DNA of 64,000 nt from Cyanophora paradoxa (Eukaryota; Glaucocystophyceae; Cyanophorales; Cyanophoraceae): NCBI GenBank assembly GCA_004431415.1, contig QPMI01000130.1, positions 1 through 64,000 of the forward strand, in the 5' to 3' direction. Made by a program: the position numbers and the translations under genes. The notes beneath the pieces were generated by a model that was not told where the DNA came from, searched no databases, and was given only the letters and a program-made list of their open reading frames with translations. Of this stretch, positions 37,430-49,500 are shown in pieces (position 1 is the first letter of the stretch; each line of letters begins with the position of its first letter).

Positions 37430-39257
37430 ATGAGCGGCGCGGAGCCCATATGGATGTTCGGGAGCTGCTACACACCGGAAGGCCCGCTGTCCACTGCGCG
37501 AGAGACCACTTCCTGCTGAAGCGCGCGCAGGCCCGCGCCGGGAGGTGGAGGATGACTCGGCGGGGGAGGAAGCGCAGCGGACGCCCCCACGCGGAGAAGC
37601 GGGGCGGGTCAATGCCACGGACGAGGAGCGCGCATATGAAGCGTTCCTGCGCGACTTCAGCATCCTCCCGTGGATGACGTATAGAAAGGTGCGGCGGCGG
37701 AGCTTGCGCGCGCCGCCGCGCGGCCCTCGTCTGACGGCGGCGGCATTCGGCGGGGGGCAGGGGTTCACAGGGATCGGCGGGGGGTCGCTAACGTCAGACG
37801 TGGGGTGGGGCTGCATGCTGCGCTCGGCCCAGATGATGCTCGCCACCGCACTCCTCCGCCTCCGCCTCGGCCGCGGTCCGCCCCCGCCGGTCCCCGCCCG
37901 CCCCGGCCGCCGAGCGCGGCGCCAGACTTCGACGTCGACGCCGACCCAGCGGCCTGCGCGCGCTTCGCCGAGGTGTGCCGCTGCGCCCGCGCGCGGCGCG
38001 GCGCGGTGCCGACGGGGCGCGGGGGGCAGGTGGTGCGGGAGTTCGCGGACTGCGACTGCGAGCGGGCGCCGCTCTCGCTGCACGCGATGGTCGCCACGGG
38101 CGCCGCCGGCGGCCTCAAGCGCGCCGGCGAGTGGTACGGGCCGTCCAGCGCCTGCCTGGTCCTCCGGTGCGCGCCGCGCCGCGGGGCGGGGCGGGGGCCG
38201 GAGTGCGGGGCGGGGCGCGGCGGGTGCCGAGGTGGACGTGCGGGCAGGGAGCTGGTGGAGCGGGCGCGCCCCGGCGGCCTCCGCGTCCTCCTCTCCGACG
38301 ACGGCTGCATCTACCGCGACCAGGCGCCCCGCCCCGCCCCCCGCGCCCCCGCCCCGCCGCCCCGCGACGCCCCTCGCAGCTCCTCCCCTCCGCCGCCGCC
38401 TCTTCCTCCTCGGGGCCGGCCGCCTTCGACCCCGTCCTCATCCTCGTCCCCGCCCGCCTCGGTGCCGCCCCCGCCGCGGCGCCGCCGCCGGGCCGGCTGA
38501 CTCGGGGCAGGGCTCGAGGGCCTGAACCCCGTCTACGTGCCGGCGCTGCAGGCCCTCTACCGGCGCGCCTTGGGAGGCCCCTCGGCGCGCCCCTCGCCTG
38601 ACGCCGCCGCGCAGCGTGCCCGAGTTCGTGGGGGTGCTTGGCGGCCGGCCCCGCTCCTCCCTCTACTTCGTCGCCTGCCAGGGTGCGGCCGGCCGCGGGG
38701 CGGCGGGGGCGGGCGGGGCAGGCCCTCAGGCGGGGGCGGCAGGGGGGAGGCGCTGTACCTCGACCCCCACACCACCCGCCCCGCCGTCCCCTGCCCCCAC
38801 ACCCCGCACCCGCCCCGCGCCCCGCCTTCCCCACGAGGCCCGCCCCGCCCGCCCCCGCCCCCCGCCGCCCCCGACGCCCCCGCAGAGCTACCGCTGCCGC
38901 ACGCCGCGCCGCATGCCGCTCGCCGAGGCGCGCCGCCGTTCCCCGGGCGGGCCGCGCGGGGCGGGGCCGGGGCGACGGGGCGGGGGCGCAGCTGGACCCG
39001 TCGCTGGCGCTCGGCTTCCTCTGCTGCTCGCCCCGCGAGTTCGACGCCCTCTGCGCCCGCCTCCGCCAGGCCCGCCCCCTGCCTCCGCCCCGCCCCGCCC
39101 CACCGGGCCGGCGCGAGGCGGGGCGCAGCTGGCGGGGGCGCACGGGTGGTGAGCGTGGCAGAGGCGACGCCGGGGTACAAGCGGGGGCGGGCGCCGGGCG
39201 GGCGCCGGGGACTTCTGGGACGAGCGCGCCCTCGCCGAGGACGGCGACGACTTCTAG
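37430..39257 (+). CDS. ATG4: ATG4 autophagy cysteine protease, spliced
   Basis: Peptidase C54 that trims ATG8 to expose its C-terminal glycine and later removes it from phosphatidylethanolamine. ATG at 37430 gives SGAEPIWMFGSCYTPEG, matching the family's N-terminal W-ILG--Y; a second frame from about 37545 gives YEAFLRDFSILPWMTYRK, then GGSLTSDVGWGCMLRSAQMM with the catalytic Cys. Later exons give LKRAGEWYGPSSACLVLR, LLSDDGCIYRDQ, FDPVLILVPARLG, NPVYVPALQALYRR, EFVGVLGGRPRSSLYFVACQ, then LYLDPHTTRPAVPC (catalytic Asp and His), SYRCRTPRRMPL and DPSLALGFLCCSPREFDALC, ending DERALAEDGDDF at 39257. The triad is complete. About ten short GC-rich introns interrupt it. The join between 37480 and 37590 is unresolved. 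Confidence 0.9.
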
Positions 39258-39285
39258 GCCCGCCCCCGGGGCCCCCTCCACGCCC

Positions 39286-39286
<1 letters not shown>

Positions 39287-39323
<37 letters not shown>
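39287..39323. repeat. C37 homopolymer
   Basis: Thirty-seven consecutive C bases, 30 bp after the ATG4 stop codon, in the interval where ATG4 and the SDR gene converge. Confidence 0.9.
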
Positions 39324-39325
<2 letters not shown>

Positions 39326-39440
39326 CCCGGCCCCCGCAGCCGCCGCCTCGCACACCCGCGTGCACTTTGTGCGTGTGCGTCGCGCGGCCGGCCGCGTCTG
39401 TACAGTCATCATCGAGGTCGAGGGGCGTGGGCGGGGCCCG

Positions 39441-41140
39441 TCAAGGGCGGGGGCGGGGGCGGGGCGGGGCGGGGCCGGCGAGGAAGTCGCGCTGGTACTC
39501 GCCAACGCCCGTCGCGTCGCAGATCGCGTCGTGCAGCCGCCTGCGCCCCCGCCCCCTCGCCCCCGCCCTCGCCGGCCCCGCGGGGCGGCGAGGGAACGCG
39601 CCCGAGGCCGAGGGAGACGCGCAGGAAGGTGCCCAGCGGCGCGATCGCCACCGCCGCGGGGAGGCACAGCGTGGTGCCGCCCTGTGGGGCGTGAGGGGTG
39701 CGGGGCGGGGCCGCGGCGGGGCGGGGGCGGGGCGGACGGCGGGAAGAGAGCGGGCGACGGCGCGGGCGATGTCGGGCGCCTCGGAGACGGGCAGCGCGAA
39801 GAAGCGCTGCCTGATCCCCTGCCCCCGCGTCGGCCCCCGAGGCGCGCCCCGCCCCGCCACGCACGCGCACCGGGAAGAGGGCTGTGCGCACGAAGAAGGG
39901 ACAGACGGTGGTGCACTCGACGCCTGCGGGCCGCTCGCACGCGGGGCGGGGCGGGGCGGGGCGGCGGGTGCGGGCCGTGGGCGCCGGCGGCGCGGAGCTC
40001 GAGGCGGAGGGCCTCCATGAGGCCCACCGCCGCGAACTTGGACGCGCAGTAGTCCACCATCCCTGCCCCCAGGCCCCCGTCAGCCGTCAGCCCTTCAGAT
40101 CGGCCCCCAGCGCGAGAATCCCCCATGCCCCCCCCGCTGCCCCGCTCGCCCCCGGCCCCGGGGCGGCACCAGGGACCCCGATGAGGCCAGCTGCGGAGGC
40201 GATGGAGACGATGTGGCCTGACGCTCGGCGGAGCATCTCCGGCAGGCAGCACTTGACTGTCCAGAAGTGCGCCGTCGCATTCACGGCCATCGTCCTGCGC
40301 CCCGCCCCTCGCGCCCCGCGGCGCCGGCCGGTGGGCAACCGCGGCGCACCGCTCGATCGACTCGTCGGGCGTGTCGAGAAGGGACGCGTGGCTCGCCACC
40401 CTGTGCCGGCGCGCCGCGGCCAGCTCGCATCAGCCACTGCGGATCGGCAAGGTCTGGGGGGGGGGGCGCGCGCGCGCGTATGCGCAAGCGCACCCCGCGT
40501 TGTTCACCAGGATCGTAACGCCCTCGCCGTGGAAGCCCTGCCGCATGCGCATTCGAAGCAGCTCGCTGCAACAGCTGCTGAGCGGCGCACGAAGCAAGCG
40601 ACAAATCACCTGCACGATTTTCTCGTGTGCCCGCCGCACCTGCGCGCATGCCCCGGACCCGCTCAACCCGGCCCGCCGACGCGCGCGTACGGCAGCTGTG
40701 CGGACGCGGCGCACGGCGGCGCGGTTTGTGACGTCGCAAACGTACGCGTTGATGAGCGCCTTGGGATACTTCGCTCGCATCTGGGACCCGCCGCGCGCTG
40801 TCAAGCGATGTAGACGTCGCGAGCCGCTACGTACGCATCACAAGTGCACCTCAGTCACGCTGTCTGTCAGCTCGGGCTCAGAGATGTCGGTTATCGCGAC
40901 GGATGCACCACGCGACGCCATCTGCCGCAGCGCAAGGTCAGCGCCCCTCGAGCTCACCTCCTCAGCGATCGCTCGGCCGATGCCGCGCGCTGCACCCGTG
41001 ACCCATACGCGCTGACCTTGATAGTAGTTGCGCTGCTTTTCGCGTTGCGCGGCCCTGTACCTCGCCAGGCCGGCGACAGCGAGCGTTGCGGCGGCGCCGG
41101 CGCCTGCCAATGTCCATGGAGAGCGCAGGATCCCGTCCAT
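39441..41140 (-). CDS. Short-chain dehydrogenase/reductase, membrane-anchored, spliced
   Basis: NAD(P)-dependent SDR of the RDH10/17-beta-HSD11 kind. Reading leftward, ATG at 41140 starts with a hydrophobic N-terminal anchor (LAGAGAAATLAVAGLARY), then the cofactor motif VWVTGAARGIGRAIAEEVS and ASVAITDI. Later exons give NAYVCDVTNRAAV, VTILVNNAGCA (NNAG motif), TMAVNATAHFWTVKCCLPEM, GHIVSIASAAGLIGVPGA (catalytic Ser), VDYCASKFAAVGLMEALRLE (YxxxK) and CTTVCPFFVRTALFPVR, and near the end CDATGVGEYQRDFLAG. Catalytic Ser, Tyr and Lys are all present. The N-terminal anchor suggests the ER or lipid droplets, as for relatives acting on sterols or retinoids; the substrate cannot be told. The C-terminal end is approximate because introns dominate the last 500 bp. 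Confidence 0.85.
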
Positions 41141-41498
41141 GGCGAGCGCAGGTCTAGGGTCTCACTCGCTATCCAGTGCGAAGCGGGAGCCGTCCGCCGA
41201 GTTTCCGGGGTTACGAGCCCGTACCCCCACAACGCGTCAGAGTCGGTCAGATCTAGACGCCGTCAGTCTCACCGGTCTCGCCGCCCTCGAAACTCGAAAG
41301 CGAGCCAAACGTGAAGCTCGCCAGCAGCGAGCTTACGTAATCGCGTGCTCCAGGCGGAACTAGCGATCGAAAGCGAGCGAGGAGCGCTTGCGCCTGACCT
41401 TGTTGTCTACACCGGTACGAGCGCGCTGCAGCGAGCGGGACCCTGCGCATGCGCGCGGTAGCAACCATGCAGACCCTAGGCCTGGCCCCCGCGTGAAG

Positions 41499-42594
41499 AT
41501 GTCCGAGGAGGAGCTGGCGCCGGCGGACAATCGCGAGTACGCTCGCAAGGAATATTGGGAAGGCGCGTCGTGATCGCCGTGAACGCGAGCCGCATGCGCA
41601 GCGCGGTGACTGCTAACGCTGATCCGAGCCGCATATATACGCAGCGCGGTACCAGAAGCAGATGATCGGAGAGGACGCGGGCGCGCAGCTCTATGAGTGG
41701 TTCGGGAGTCTCAAGTTTGATGACTTCAGGGAGATAGTCGAAAAGCACCTCCGCCCGTACGGCGCTGCCGCTCGCATCCTCCACCTGGGGTAAGCTTGAG
41801 CGGCGGCGCCGCCCCCCGCCGTGCGGCGGCGGGGCGCACCTGCGTTCGATCGCGGCGGCGGGTTTGCGAAGGTGCGGGAATAGCGCGCTTGGAGACCAGC
41901 TCTACGAGGCCGGCTACAAGAGCGTCGTGAACCTGGACTTCAGCGAGGCGCCCTCGGGCCTCTTCCGTGAACTCGCCTGCTCGGCCCGGCCCTCACGCAC
42001 CGGGGCCCGCAGGTGTGCATCGAGCGCATGGCGCGGCTCTACGCGCACCGCCCCGAGATGACCTGGGGTGCGCATGCACGATCGCGCTCGCCCCCCTGCC
42101 TTTACATCGCCGTCAGCCCGAGCGCCGCGCGCAAACGCAGTGGTAGGCGATGTGCTCGACCTGCGGGGCTTCGCGGACGGCTCCTTTGACTTCGCCATCG
42201 AGAAGGGTGCGCCCCGCCCCGCCCCGCGCGGCGGCCCCGCCGCCTCGGCCCTAGCTTCGCGCGGTCGCTCGAGCCCCCGGGCGCCGCAGGGACTATGGAC
42301 GCGCTGATCACGGAGGAGGGCGAGAAGTGGAGTCCCTCGGAGCACGTCGCGGCGACGGCGCAGCGGATGGCGTCCGAGGCAGCCCGCGTCCTGCGTCCCG
42401 GCGGCGCCTACATGATGATCACCTTCTCCCAGGCCCGCCGCCGCGCCCTGGCGCTGCCCAGTAGCCTCGAGCTCCCCTGACACCTCCCGCAGCCCCACTT
42501 TCGAAAGCGCTTTCTGGAGCCGTCCTTCGCGAAGGTCGAGACGGTCAAGCTCGGCAGCGGCTTCCACTACTACATCTACATCTGCACGAAGTAG
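41499..42594 (+). CDS. EEF1AKMT4-like lysine methyltransferase, spliced
   Basis: Class I SAM-dependent methyltransferase like those modifying elongation factor 1A (EEF1AKMT4/METTL13 N-terminal group). ATG at 41499 gives SEEELAPADNREYARKEYWE; after an intron, GAQLYEWFGSLKFDDFREIV and ILHLG, then CGNSALGDQLYEAGY with SVVNLDFSE (motif I and the acidic residue that binds SAM), VCIERMARLYAHRPEMTW, VGDVLDLRGFADGSFDFAIE, a post-motif EGEKWSPSEHVAATAQRMAS with VLRPGGAYMMITFSQ, and the ending PHFRKRFLEPSFAKVETVKL ... FHYYIYICTK. Order and spacing match the family throughout. Introns are short and GC-rich. Substrate identity is inferred from similarity only. Confidence 0.85.
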
Positions 42595-42935
42595 CCCTAG
42601 TAGCTATAGCGAGCTCGAGTGCGCGCGCGCGTGCATGTCATGATCAACAACGTTAGCAGCTACAGCTAATTAAACTATAACAGCCATGTCTGGTGCTGTT
42701 CAAGTGATCTGAATGGTGGTGGAGAAAACGTTTACTGTGCGATCAAATTCAGCCGAGCTCGAGTGTGCATACGTAAATCGTACTACGGTAATTTAAGTGT
42801 ACAGCCTGGCTTCGAGCAACCTTCGTTCGCAGAAGACAAGAAGGAGCGACGTCGACCCGCGACCGAAACGTGGCAAACAGGCAGCAAAGAGAGCTTCAAA
42901 TTGAGCACAGGAATCGGCAGGAGAGAAATAAGCTC
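42595..42935. other. Intergenic, contains one TACTACGGTA
   Basis: A/T-richer spacer of about 340 bp with TACTACGGTA at 42781-42790, a decamer repeated in the 51-55 kb spacers. Confidence 0.5.
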
Positions 42936-43711
42936 ATGGCACAGCCGTCAGAGTCGCCGCCGCCCGTGCCAATCCCAGCGGGTCACGTGGAGCTCCGCTT
43001 CTTGATACCGGACTCGAGCAAGACCATCCACCACATCTTGCCAAAAAGCAGCACTGTCCAGGCCGTCAAGGTGCGCGGGCGGTCACTGTCGCCCTCAAGC
43101 GCCCACGCCGCGCCTGCTGAACGTATACACGGGACGCAGACGAAGATTGTTGGCGAGGTATGCCCCGCGCCGCCCCCGCGCGGGCCCGGGGTCGAACCTG
43201 TTTCGCATGCCCGCGCTGATCCCTGCCCACAGTGGCCCGACACGCTCAGCCCCTTGCCCTCGAGGAGTCCCGATGTTTGTGCGTGCATGCGCGATCCTCG
43301 GCGATGCCGCGCGCCCGTCGTCGCGATGCACCGCTCCAAGAGCTAACCCCGGAACAGTGAAGCTGATCCACGCGGGCAAGCTGCTAGACGCTGGTGCGCT
43401 GCCCGATTGCGCGGTTTACTCGCCCTCTTTGACGATGCCTGGCGCAGCGCGCACCCTCGAAGAATGCGGTGTGAAGGAGGTGTGCCCCCCTCTTCGCGCG
43501 CCGCGCTCGCGGCTCACCGAGTATCCTCTTCGCCCCCCCAGGGAGAGCGAGTATCAGTGCGCCCCTCTTCGCCCGCCGCGCTTGCGGCTCACCAGGGCCC
43601 CAGATGCATCTCGTGGTGAAGCCGTCGGCACAAGGAGCGCCTCCGAAAGCTGCTCCCGGGGCGCCGCCGAAAGCCGCAGCCAACTCACGGTGCTCCTGCA
43701 TCGTGTCTTAG
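42936..43711 (+). CDS. Membrane-anchored ubiquitin-fold protein (MUB/UBL3-like), spliced
   Basis: Ubiquitin-fold protein attached to membranes by a prenyl group; relatives in plants and animals dock E2 enzymes or sort proteins to vesicles. ATG at 42936 gives PAGHVELRFLIPDSSKTIHH then ILPKSSTVQAVK; after introns, VKLIHAGKLLDAG, RTLEECGVKE and QMHLVVKPSAQGAPPKAAPG, ending SRCSCIVS at 43711. The final CIVS is a CaaX box with a second cysteine two residues before it, just as in MUB proteins, and there is no C-terminal Gly-Gly, so it is not conjugated. The open frame extends upstream without an ATG, so this start is the best available. Exon limits in the middle are approximate. Confidence 0.75.
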
Positions 43712-43956
43712 AAACACGAGGGCCGCCGTCCTTCCCCTTCTCCTTCCAGACCCTTTCCCCGCTGCTTCTTTCGTTTCCTCTCCTTTCTCGGTCCTTTTCC
43801 GCCCAGTTAGCCCCCGCCCCGGCCCTTCGTTCCCGGCCCGCCCCGCCCTTCCCGTCCTGGCACCCGCGTTCCTCCTCTGTTCGCCTCGGCGGCCTCGGCA
43901 GCGCGCCAGGCCGTCCGTGTAACAAAAGCGACCGCGGCGACAAGAGAGAGGGCTTT

Positions 43957-45886
43957 TCAGGAGCGCTCGAGGGAGTAGGCGTCGCCGGGCGGGCCCCGGG
44001 CCTTGTCCAGCACCTGCCGGCCCCCGACCCCTTCAGCGGGGCGCGGCGCGGGGGGCGGGGCGGCGGGGGCGGGCCTTGCGGAGGGCGGCCCAGTCGTCGG
44101 GGGTGAGCTGGAGGCGGAGGGCGGCGGCGTTGGCGTCGGCGTGCGCGCTGCTGCGGATGCCGACGATGGGGTAGCAGACGCCCTCGCCGGAGCCGCCGGC
44201 GTCGAGGACGTAGCGGAGGGCGACGGCCGGCACGGAGCTCCCGTGCCGCTCCGCCACCGCCTTCATCGCCATCAGCAGCTCCTGCGCCCCGCGGCCGCTC
44301 GCCCCCCGCCGCGCCCCCCGCGCCGCCCCCAGCCGGGCGGCGCGGCGCGGCGCGGCGCGGGGCGGGCCTGGAACCAGGGCCAGCCGCCGGCGCTCTGGAG
44401 GATGGAGAAGTACATCCTCAGCGATGCCGTGTCGAGGAGGCGCCGGTCGGGGGCCGGCAGGCCGATCCAGCGCTCCGAGAGGAGCCCGCCGGCCACCGGC
44501 CTGGCCCCCCGCGGTCAGCGCCGGCCTGCGCGGGGGGGCGGGGGGGGGGGCCACCCGTAGCAGAGGAGGCGGATGGCCTTCTCGCGGGCGTAGGGGATGA
44601 GGGCCCCCTCGGGGCGCCGGTCCAGGATGCTGCGCCCCGGCGCCCCCCTCAGCGCCGCCCCCGGCCCCGTCTCGCCGAGCGCGCGCCGGCGTCGGCCTCG
44701 CGGGCACCTGTACTGGACCTGTGGGGGCGTTGGGGGCGGGCGGGGCGGGGGCGGGGCGGGCGGGGGCACCTGGTTGGCGACGACGGGCACGCCGGCCTCG
44801 ACGATCTCCTGCGCCGCGCTCGCGCCCGGGGCGCGCGGGGGGGCGGGGGGCCGGGCGGCGCGCCCGCAGGTGCTTCGTGTCCATGTTCGTAGTTGCAACG
44901 GCCTTCAGCACGCCCCTCGCCCGGTAGCCCTCGAGCTGGCGGGGGCGTGAGCCAGGCGGGCGGGGGCGTCCAGGCCGCGGCGGCGCGCCATCCTCGCGAC
45001 TTCGACCATGCCAGGTACCGAGTAGTCCCACCTGGCGGAGGCGGCTCGGGGCGGCGGGGCGGGGGCGCGGGGGCGGGGCGGGGCGGGCCAGTGGAGCTGG
45101 ACCATGTCGAGGGCCTCGAGCCCGAGGGCGGCGAGGCTGCGCCGCAGCGTCCGCTCCACCACCGCCGCCGTCGGCTGCTCCCGGAAGATGTTCGGCACGA
45201 GCTTCGTGAAGACCTGCACCCGCCCCGCCGCCTCCGCCCCCCGCTCCTTCCGGTACCTGCGCAGCCGCCGCGCTCGGCCCCGAGTGCGCAGGCCGAGAGC
45301 ACTAACGGACGCAGCGCGTTCAGGGGCTAGCTAGCGCTGTGAGCCGTGAGCAGCCCGACCGGGGCGCCGGCGGCGCGGGCACGCGGGCCGGGCCGCGATG
45401 AGCGCTAGCGTAGATTTCAAGCTCGGGCCCGCGGGGCGCCGCACCGTCGGAGGAACTCGCCGATGACACTCTCGCTCGGACCGTAAATGTCTGCCGTATC
45501 GAACGTCGTATATCCTAGATCAGCGAGCTGCATCATGTCCTGCGCGTACGTCCGCGTCGGCGTAAGTGCTGCTGCGCGTGTACTAGCGCATTCAACGTGT
45601 AGTCAATCTCGCCATGTCCTGCACGTCCAGTGGCCCCGAGGACGCGCGCCCTAGGCCTGCGCCGGCGAACCTTAATAATTTTCTCAGGGTCAATCGGGCC
45701 GTGGCCGCCAGCCAGCTGCCAGCAGCCGCATATTATCGAAGCGTGCGAAAGGCCTGCGCAAAGGGATTTACGAAGCGTATGACACAAAGTTTTACGGATG
45801 CACGTGCTCGCTGCGGCCGGGCTTGGTACGAACCCAGCGGGCTTTCCGCGCTGCGAGGAATCAAAGCCATGCTCTCTTTCTCTCAC
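43957..45886 (-). CDS. Aldo-keto reductase, spliced
   Basis: NAD(P)H-dependent (alpha/beta)8-barrel oxidoreductase. Reading leftward: IICGCWQLAGGHGPIDPEK, then QLADLGYTTFDTADIYGPSE (catalytic Asp and Tyr), SVIGEFLRR, VFTKLVPNIFREQPTAAVVE (catalytic Lys), LGLEALDMVQLHWPAP (catalytic His), YRARGVLKAVATTNMDTKHL, VEAGVPVVANQ, VQYRCPRG, LIPYAREKAIRLLCYG, LTAGGLLSERWIGLPAPDR, GSSVPAVALRYVLDAGG, PIVGIRSSAHADANAAALRL and a last exon VLDKARGPPGDAYSLERS with a stop at 43957-43959. All four catalytic residues are present. The first 40 codons before WQLAGG (no ATG in frame; upstream limit 45886 is approximate) contain basic and hydroxyl residues and could be a transit peptide. Substrate unknown; the closest layout is the L-galactose/aldose dehydrogenase-like group. 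Confidence 0.85.
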
Positions 45887-46520
45887 GCGCGCTGCGCGCG
45901 CACAGCGGCTCGGTGAAACCGGGTGAATGCCGTGGGGGGTAGGCGAATCTGGTGCCGCAGGGGTATAACTGCCGGCTCCAGCTCTCGGGGTCTAGCCTAG
46001 TAGACGAACTGCCACGGTTAGATGGCGGGACGGGGTGTTTACTCCGTCTCTCCGGCGGCGAGCGTACAGTTTGCGCAGCCGAGGATCATACTTCCCCGGT
46101 TCGAATTCGCGGCTGTACGCAGTACGCCCGGCCTAAGCTGACGGACTAGCAGCGTCTGGAGCCCGGCCGTGGCCGACAGTCTCGCGCAGCTGACGATGAG
46201 CCTGAAAGCCAGTACAGACCGACCTTTTCCCTTCCTTCCACGTAATGGCGACGAAGTGCGTTTCTTTCTTTCCTTCTTTCCGCTTCTTTCCGGGCGCTTC
46301 CCGCTAGACCGCTAGTTCAACTGCCGCCCACCGCCGGCCTCCCTCGGCGGCCGGCGTACGTAGCTAAGCTCCGCCGAGCGCCGACGGCCGACGGATGAGC
46401 TCGCCGCGTCGGTCTCGCATAAGTGTCACGCTGACCCGCCGCTTGTGTAGTTCGAGCGCATCTTGAACGACCTCATCTGGCGAGCCCCCTGAGCCCAGCC
46501 CACGCCGCGCCGCTGACGCC
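45887..46520. other. Intergenic with a pyrimidine tract
   Basis: No coherent gene. A TTCTTTC-type pyrimidine run lies at about 46259-46290, some 230 bp before the next start codon. It probably holds the promoter of the coiled-coil gene. Confidence 0.4.
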
Positions 46521-49500
46521 ATGCGCAGGAAACAGAAGGCATGCGGGGTGGGCGCTGCCGCCGGGGTGCGCGCCGGCTGAGCGGGGGGCGCAGATTGTGG
46601 TGTCGCTGGAGTCACTGCACGAGGACGTGCAGCGGCGGCTGGAGCAGCAGCCGTTGAAGGTCGTCGGGGTGTCGGCGGGCGGGCCCACGCCGGAGGCCTC
46701 CCCGCAGAAGAGCGCCCGGAGCGCCCGGAGCGCCCGGAGCGCGTGGGATGAGGAGGAGGGGCACCAGCGGCGCCTCTCCACGCACGCCCACGAGCTGCTC
46801 CTCGAGCAGAACCGCGCCATCCAGGACAGCATGAACGGCCTCAAGGAGGAGCAGCTCGCCCAGATCGACGCCCTCGTCATGATGTGCGCCCGCCCGCACG
46901 GCCCCGCGGCGCGGCGCGGCGCGGCGGGGCCGAGGGGCGGGGGCGGCAGGTACAAGCGGGAGCGGGATGCGGTGCGGGGCAGCCGCCTCTCGGTCACGCA
47001 GCCTGTCGAGCTGCCGCACGGTCCGGTGCGCAGCGCCCCGGCGGCCCCGTGCGGCGCCGGGCGAGGGGCGGCAGGGAGGGGAGGCGGGGCCCGGGCTGGG
47101 GGCGGTGCGGGAGGCGGAGGCGACGCCGCGGCTGCCCGACGCCGGCGGCCTGGGCTCGCCGCGCCTCACGAGCGCCCTCAAGCGCGCCGAGGAGTTCAGG
47201 GCCCTCGCCGCCGCCGCCCGCACGGGCCTCCAGCCGGCGCGCCCGCCCCGGGGCCTGCGCGGGGCGGGCGGGGCTGACGGGCGGGCAGCACGTGGAGCGC
47301 GACGAGGCGGTCCGGCGGTGCATCCGGCGCGCCGAGGCGGAGATCTCCGAGCTCCTCGAGCAGGCGCGCCCCCCCGGCGTCGATCCCGTCCTCTCCTTTC
47401 CCTTCCTTTCCCCTCCTTTTCTGAGGGCGGGGCAGGTCATCGAGGGCAAGAAGCAGCGCCGCGCCCTCGCCCAGAAGTGCGTCGCCCGCCCCGCCCGCCT
47501 CGCCTGTCCCGAGCGCCCCGCGCAGGCTCGAGGAGAAGGGCAGGGCGGAGCGGCGCGCGGAGGAGGAGGAGCTGCGGCGGGCGCGCGAGGAGGCGGAGGA
47601 GGAGGCGCGGCGGGCGCGCGAGGAGGCGGCGGAGGCGGGGGAGGAGGCGGCGGGGCTGCGGGGGGAGCTGGACGCGGCTCGGCAGGAGGCGGACGGGGCG
47701 CGCGAGGAGCGGGACGAGCTGCAGGCCGCCCTCCACGCCGCCCGCAACCAGGCCCGCCCGCCCCGCCCGCGCGCCCGACCGCCCCCGAGCCCCGCCCACG
47801 CGCGCCCCGCGCCCCTTCAGATCCGGAGCCTCTCGACGCGGCTGCCGGTGCTGCAGGAGGAGAACGAGAACCACTCCCTCGAGCGCGCCGCCGCCGCCGA
47901 CCAGCGTCCGCCGCCCCGGCCCCGCCCCGCGCCGCGCCGGCGACGCCGACGGCGGAGGCAGAGAAGCGGCTGGCAGGCCGCCTGCGGGCGCTCGAGGAGG
48001 AGAACCGTTCCCTGCAGGCCCAGGCGCGCCCCGCCGGCCCCCGCGCGCCCTCGCCGGCGGCGCGCGTGAGGCGGGCCCAGGTGTCGGCCCTCTCGCAGCA
48101 GAGCCAGAGCCTCCTCGAGCAGAACAAGCGCCTCCTCTCGCACGTGCGCCCGCCGGCCCGGGCGGGGGCGGGGGCGGGGCGGGGCGGGCGGGGCGTGAGG
48201 GCGGGGGCGGCAGGGCCAGACGCTGGCGGAGCAGAACCAGCTGCTGGGGCTGGAGGCGAAGACGCTGCGGGTTCTGCTGGCGGAGCGGGAGGAGGGGGAG
48301 GAGGAGGGCGGGGCGGCCTCGGCCCTCGGGGGCGAGGCCGCCGCCAGCCCCGCCGAGGACGACCTCCCCGACGCCGTCCGCCCCGCCCCACACGCCCCCC
48401 CCCCGCCCCGCCCACACCCCGATGCGCCCGCCAGTCGGGCGCCTCGAGCGCGTCGGCGAGCCCGCAGCGGCGGGGCGGGCGGGCGCTGCCGCGGGCGGCG
48501 GCGGCGGAGACGCAGACGAGCGCGGCGACGCTCGCCGGCATGCGCGACTCGGTCAACCGCTCGCAGGCGCGCTGCCGGCCGGGGGCACGCGGGGCGGCGT
48601 GGGCGAGGGGGCGGGGGCGCAGGTCTTCGCGGAGACGCGGCGCCTGCTCGAGGAGGAGGCCGCCGCCAAGCGCTCCGCCGCCGCCGCCGCCGAGCACTAC
48701 CGGCCCGCCCCCGCCCGCCCGCCCCCGCCCGCCCCGCCGGGGAGAGGGCGAGCGGGGCGGGGGCGCAGGTGCGAGGCGGAGGCGCTGCGGGAGGCGGCGC
48801 GGACGGCGGAGGCCAAGGCGGAGGCGGCGCGCACGCAGCTCGCCAAGGCCTCCCGCGACCTCGCCGCCGCCCGCGCCGTCCGCCCCGCCCCGCCCCGCCC
48901 CGCGCGCCCCGGGGCGGGTGCGGGGGCCGACGGGGCGGGCAGCGGGAGGAGGGCCTGCGGGAGCAGCTGCTCGAGGCGAACGCGGCGCTGGCGGACGAGC
49001 TCGCCAAGGGGCGCCGGGGCGGGGAGGCGGCGGAGCGGGAGGCCGGGGAGCGGGCGGCTGGGCGGCGGCAGTACGCGGAGGAGGTGGCGGCGGTGCGGGG
49101 GGCGCTGCGGGAGGTGACGGTGCAGCTCGAGTGGTGCGAGGGCGAGCTCGCGCGCGTCAAGGCCGACGCCCAGCGCCTCCGCACCGAGCGCGACCTCTAC
49201 CGCGCCCAGGCCCGCCCCGCCCCCCCGCCCCGCCCCGCCCCGCCCCGCCCTCGCGCCGACACGGGGCAGGCCGACTCGCACCGGCGCGAGCTCGAGACGT
49301 ACCGGGTGGACCTCCGCAAGGCGCGCCCCGGGGCGGGCGGGGGCGGCGGGGCGCCCCTCTGAGGCGCCGCCCCGCGCGCAGGTCAAGGCCCAGGTCCACG
49401 ACATCCTCACCGCTCGCACCGCCGCCGCCGCCGCCTCCTCCGCCCCGCCCTCCCCCGCCGCCCCGCCCCCGCCCCGCCCCCGCTGCCGGCTGGACCGCCC

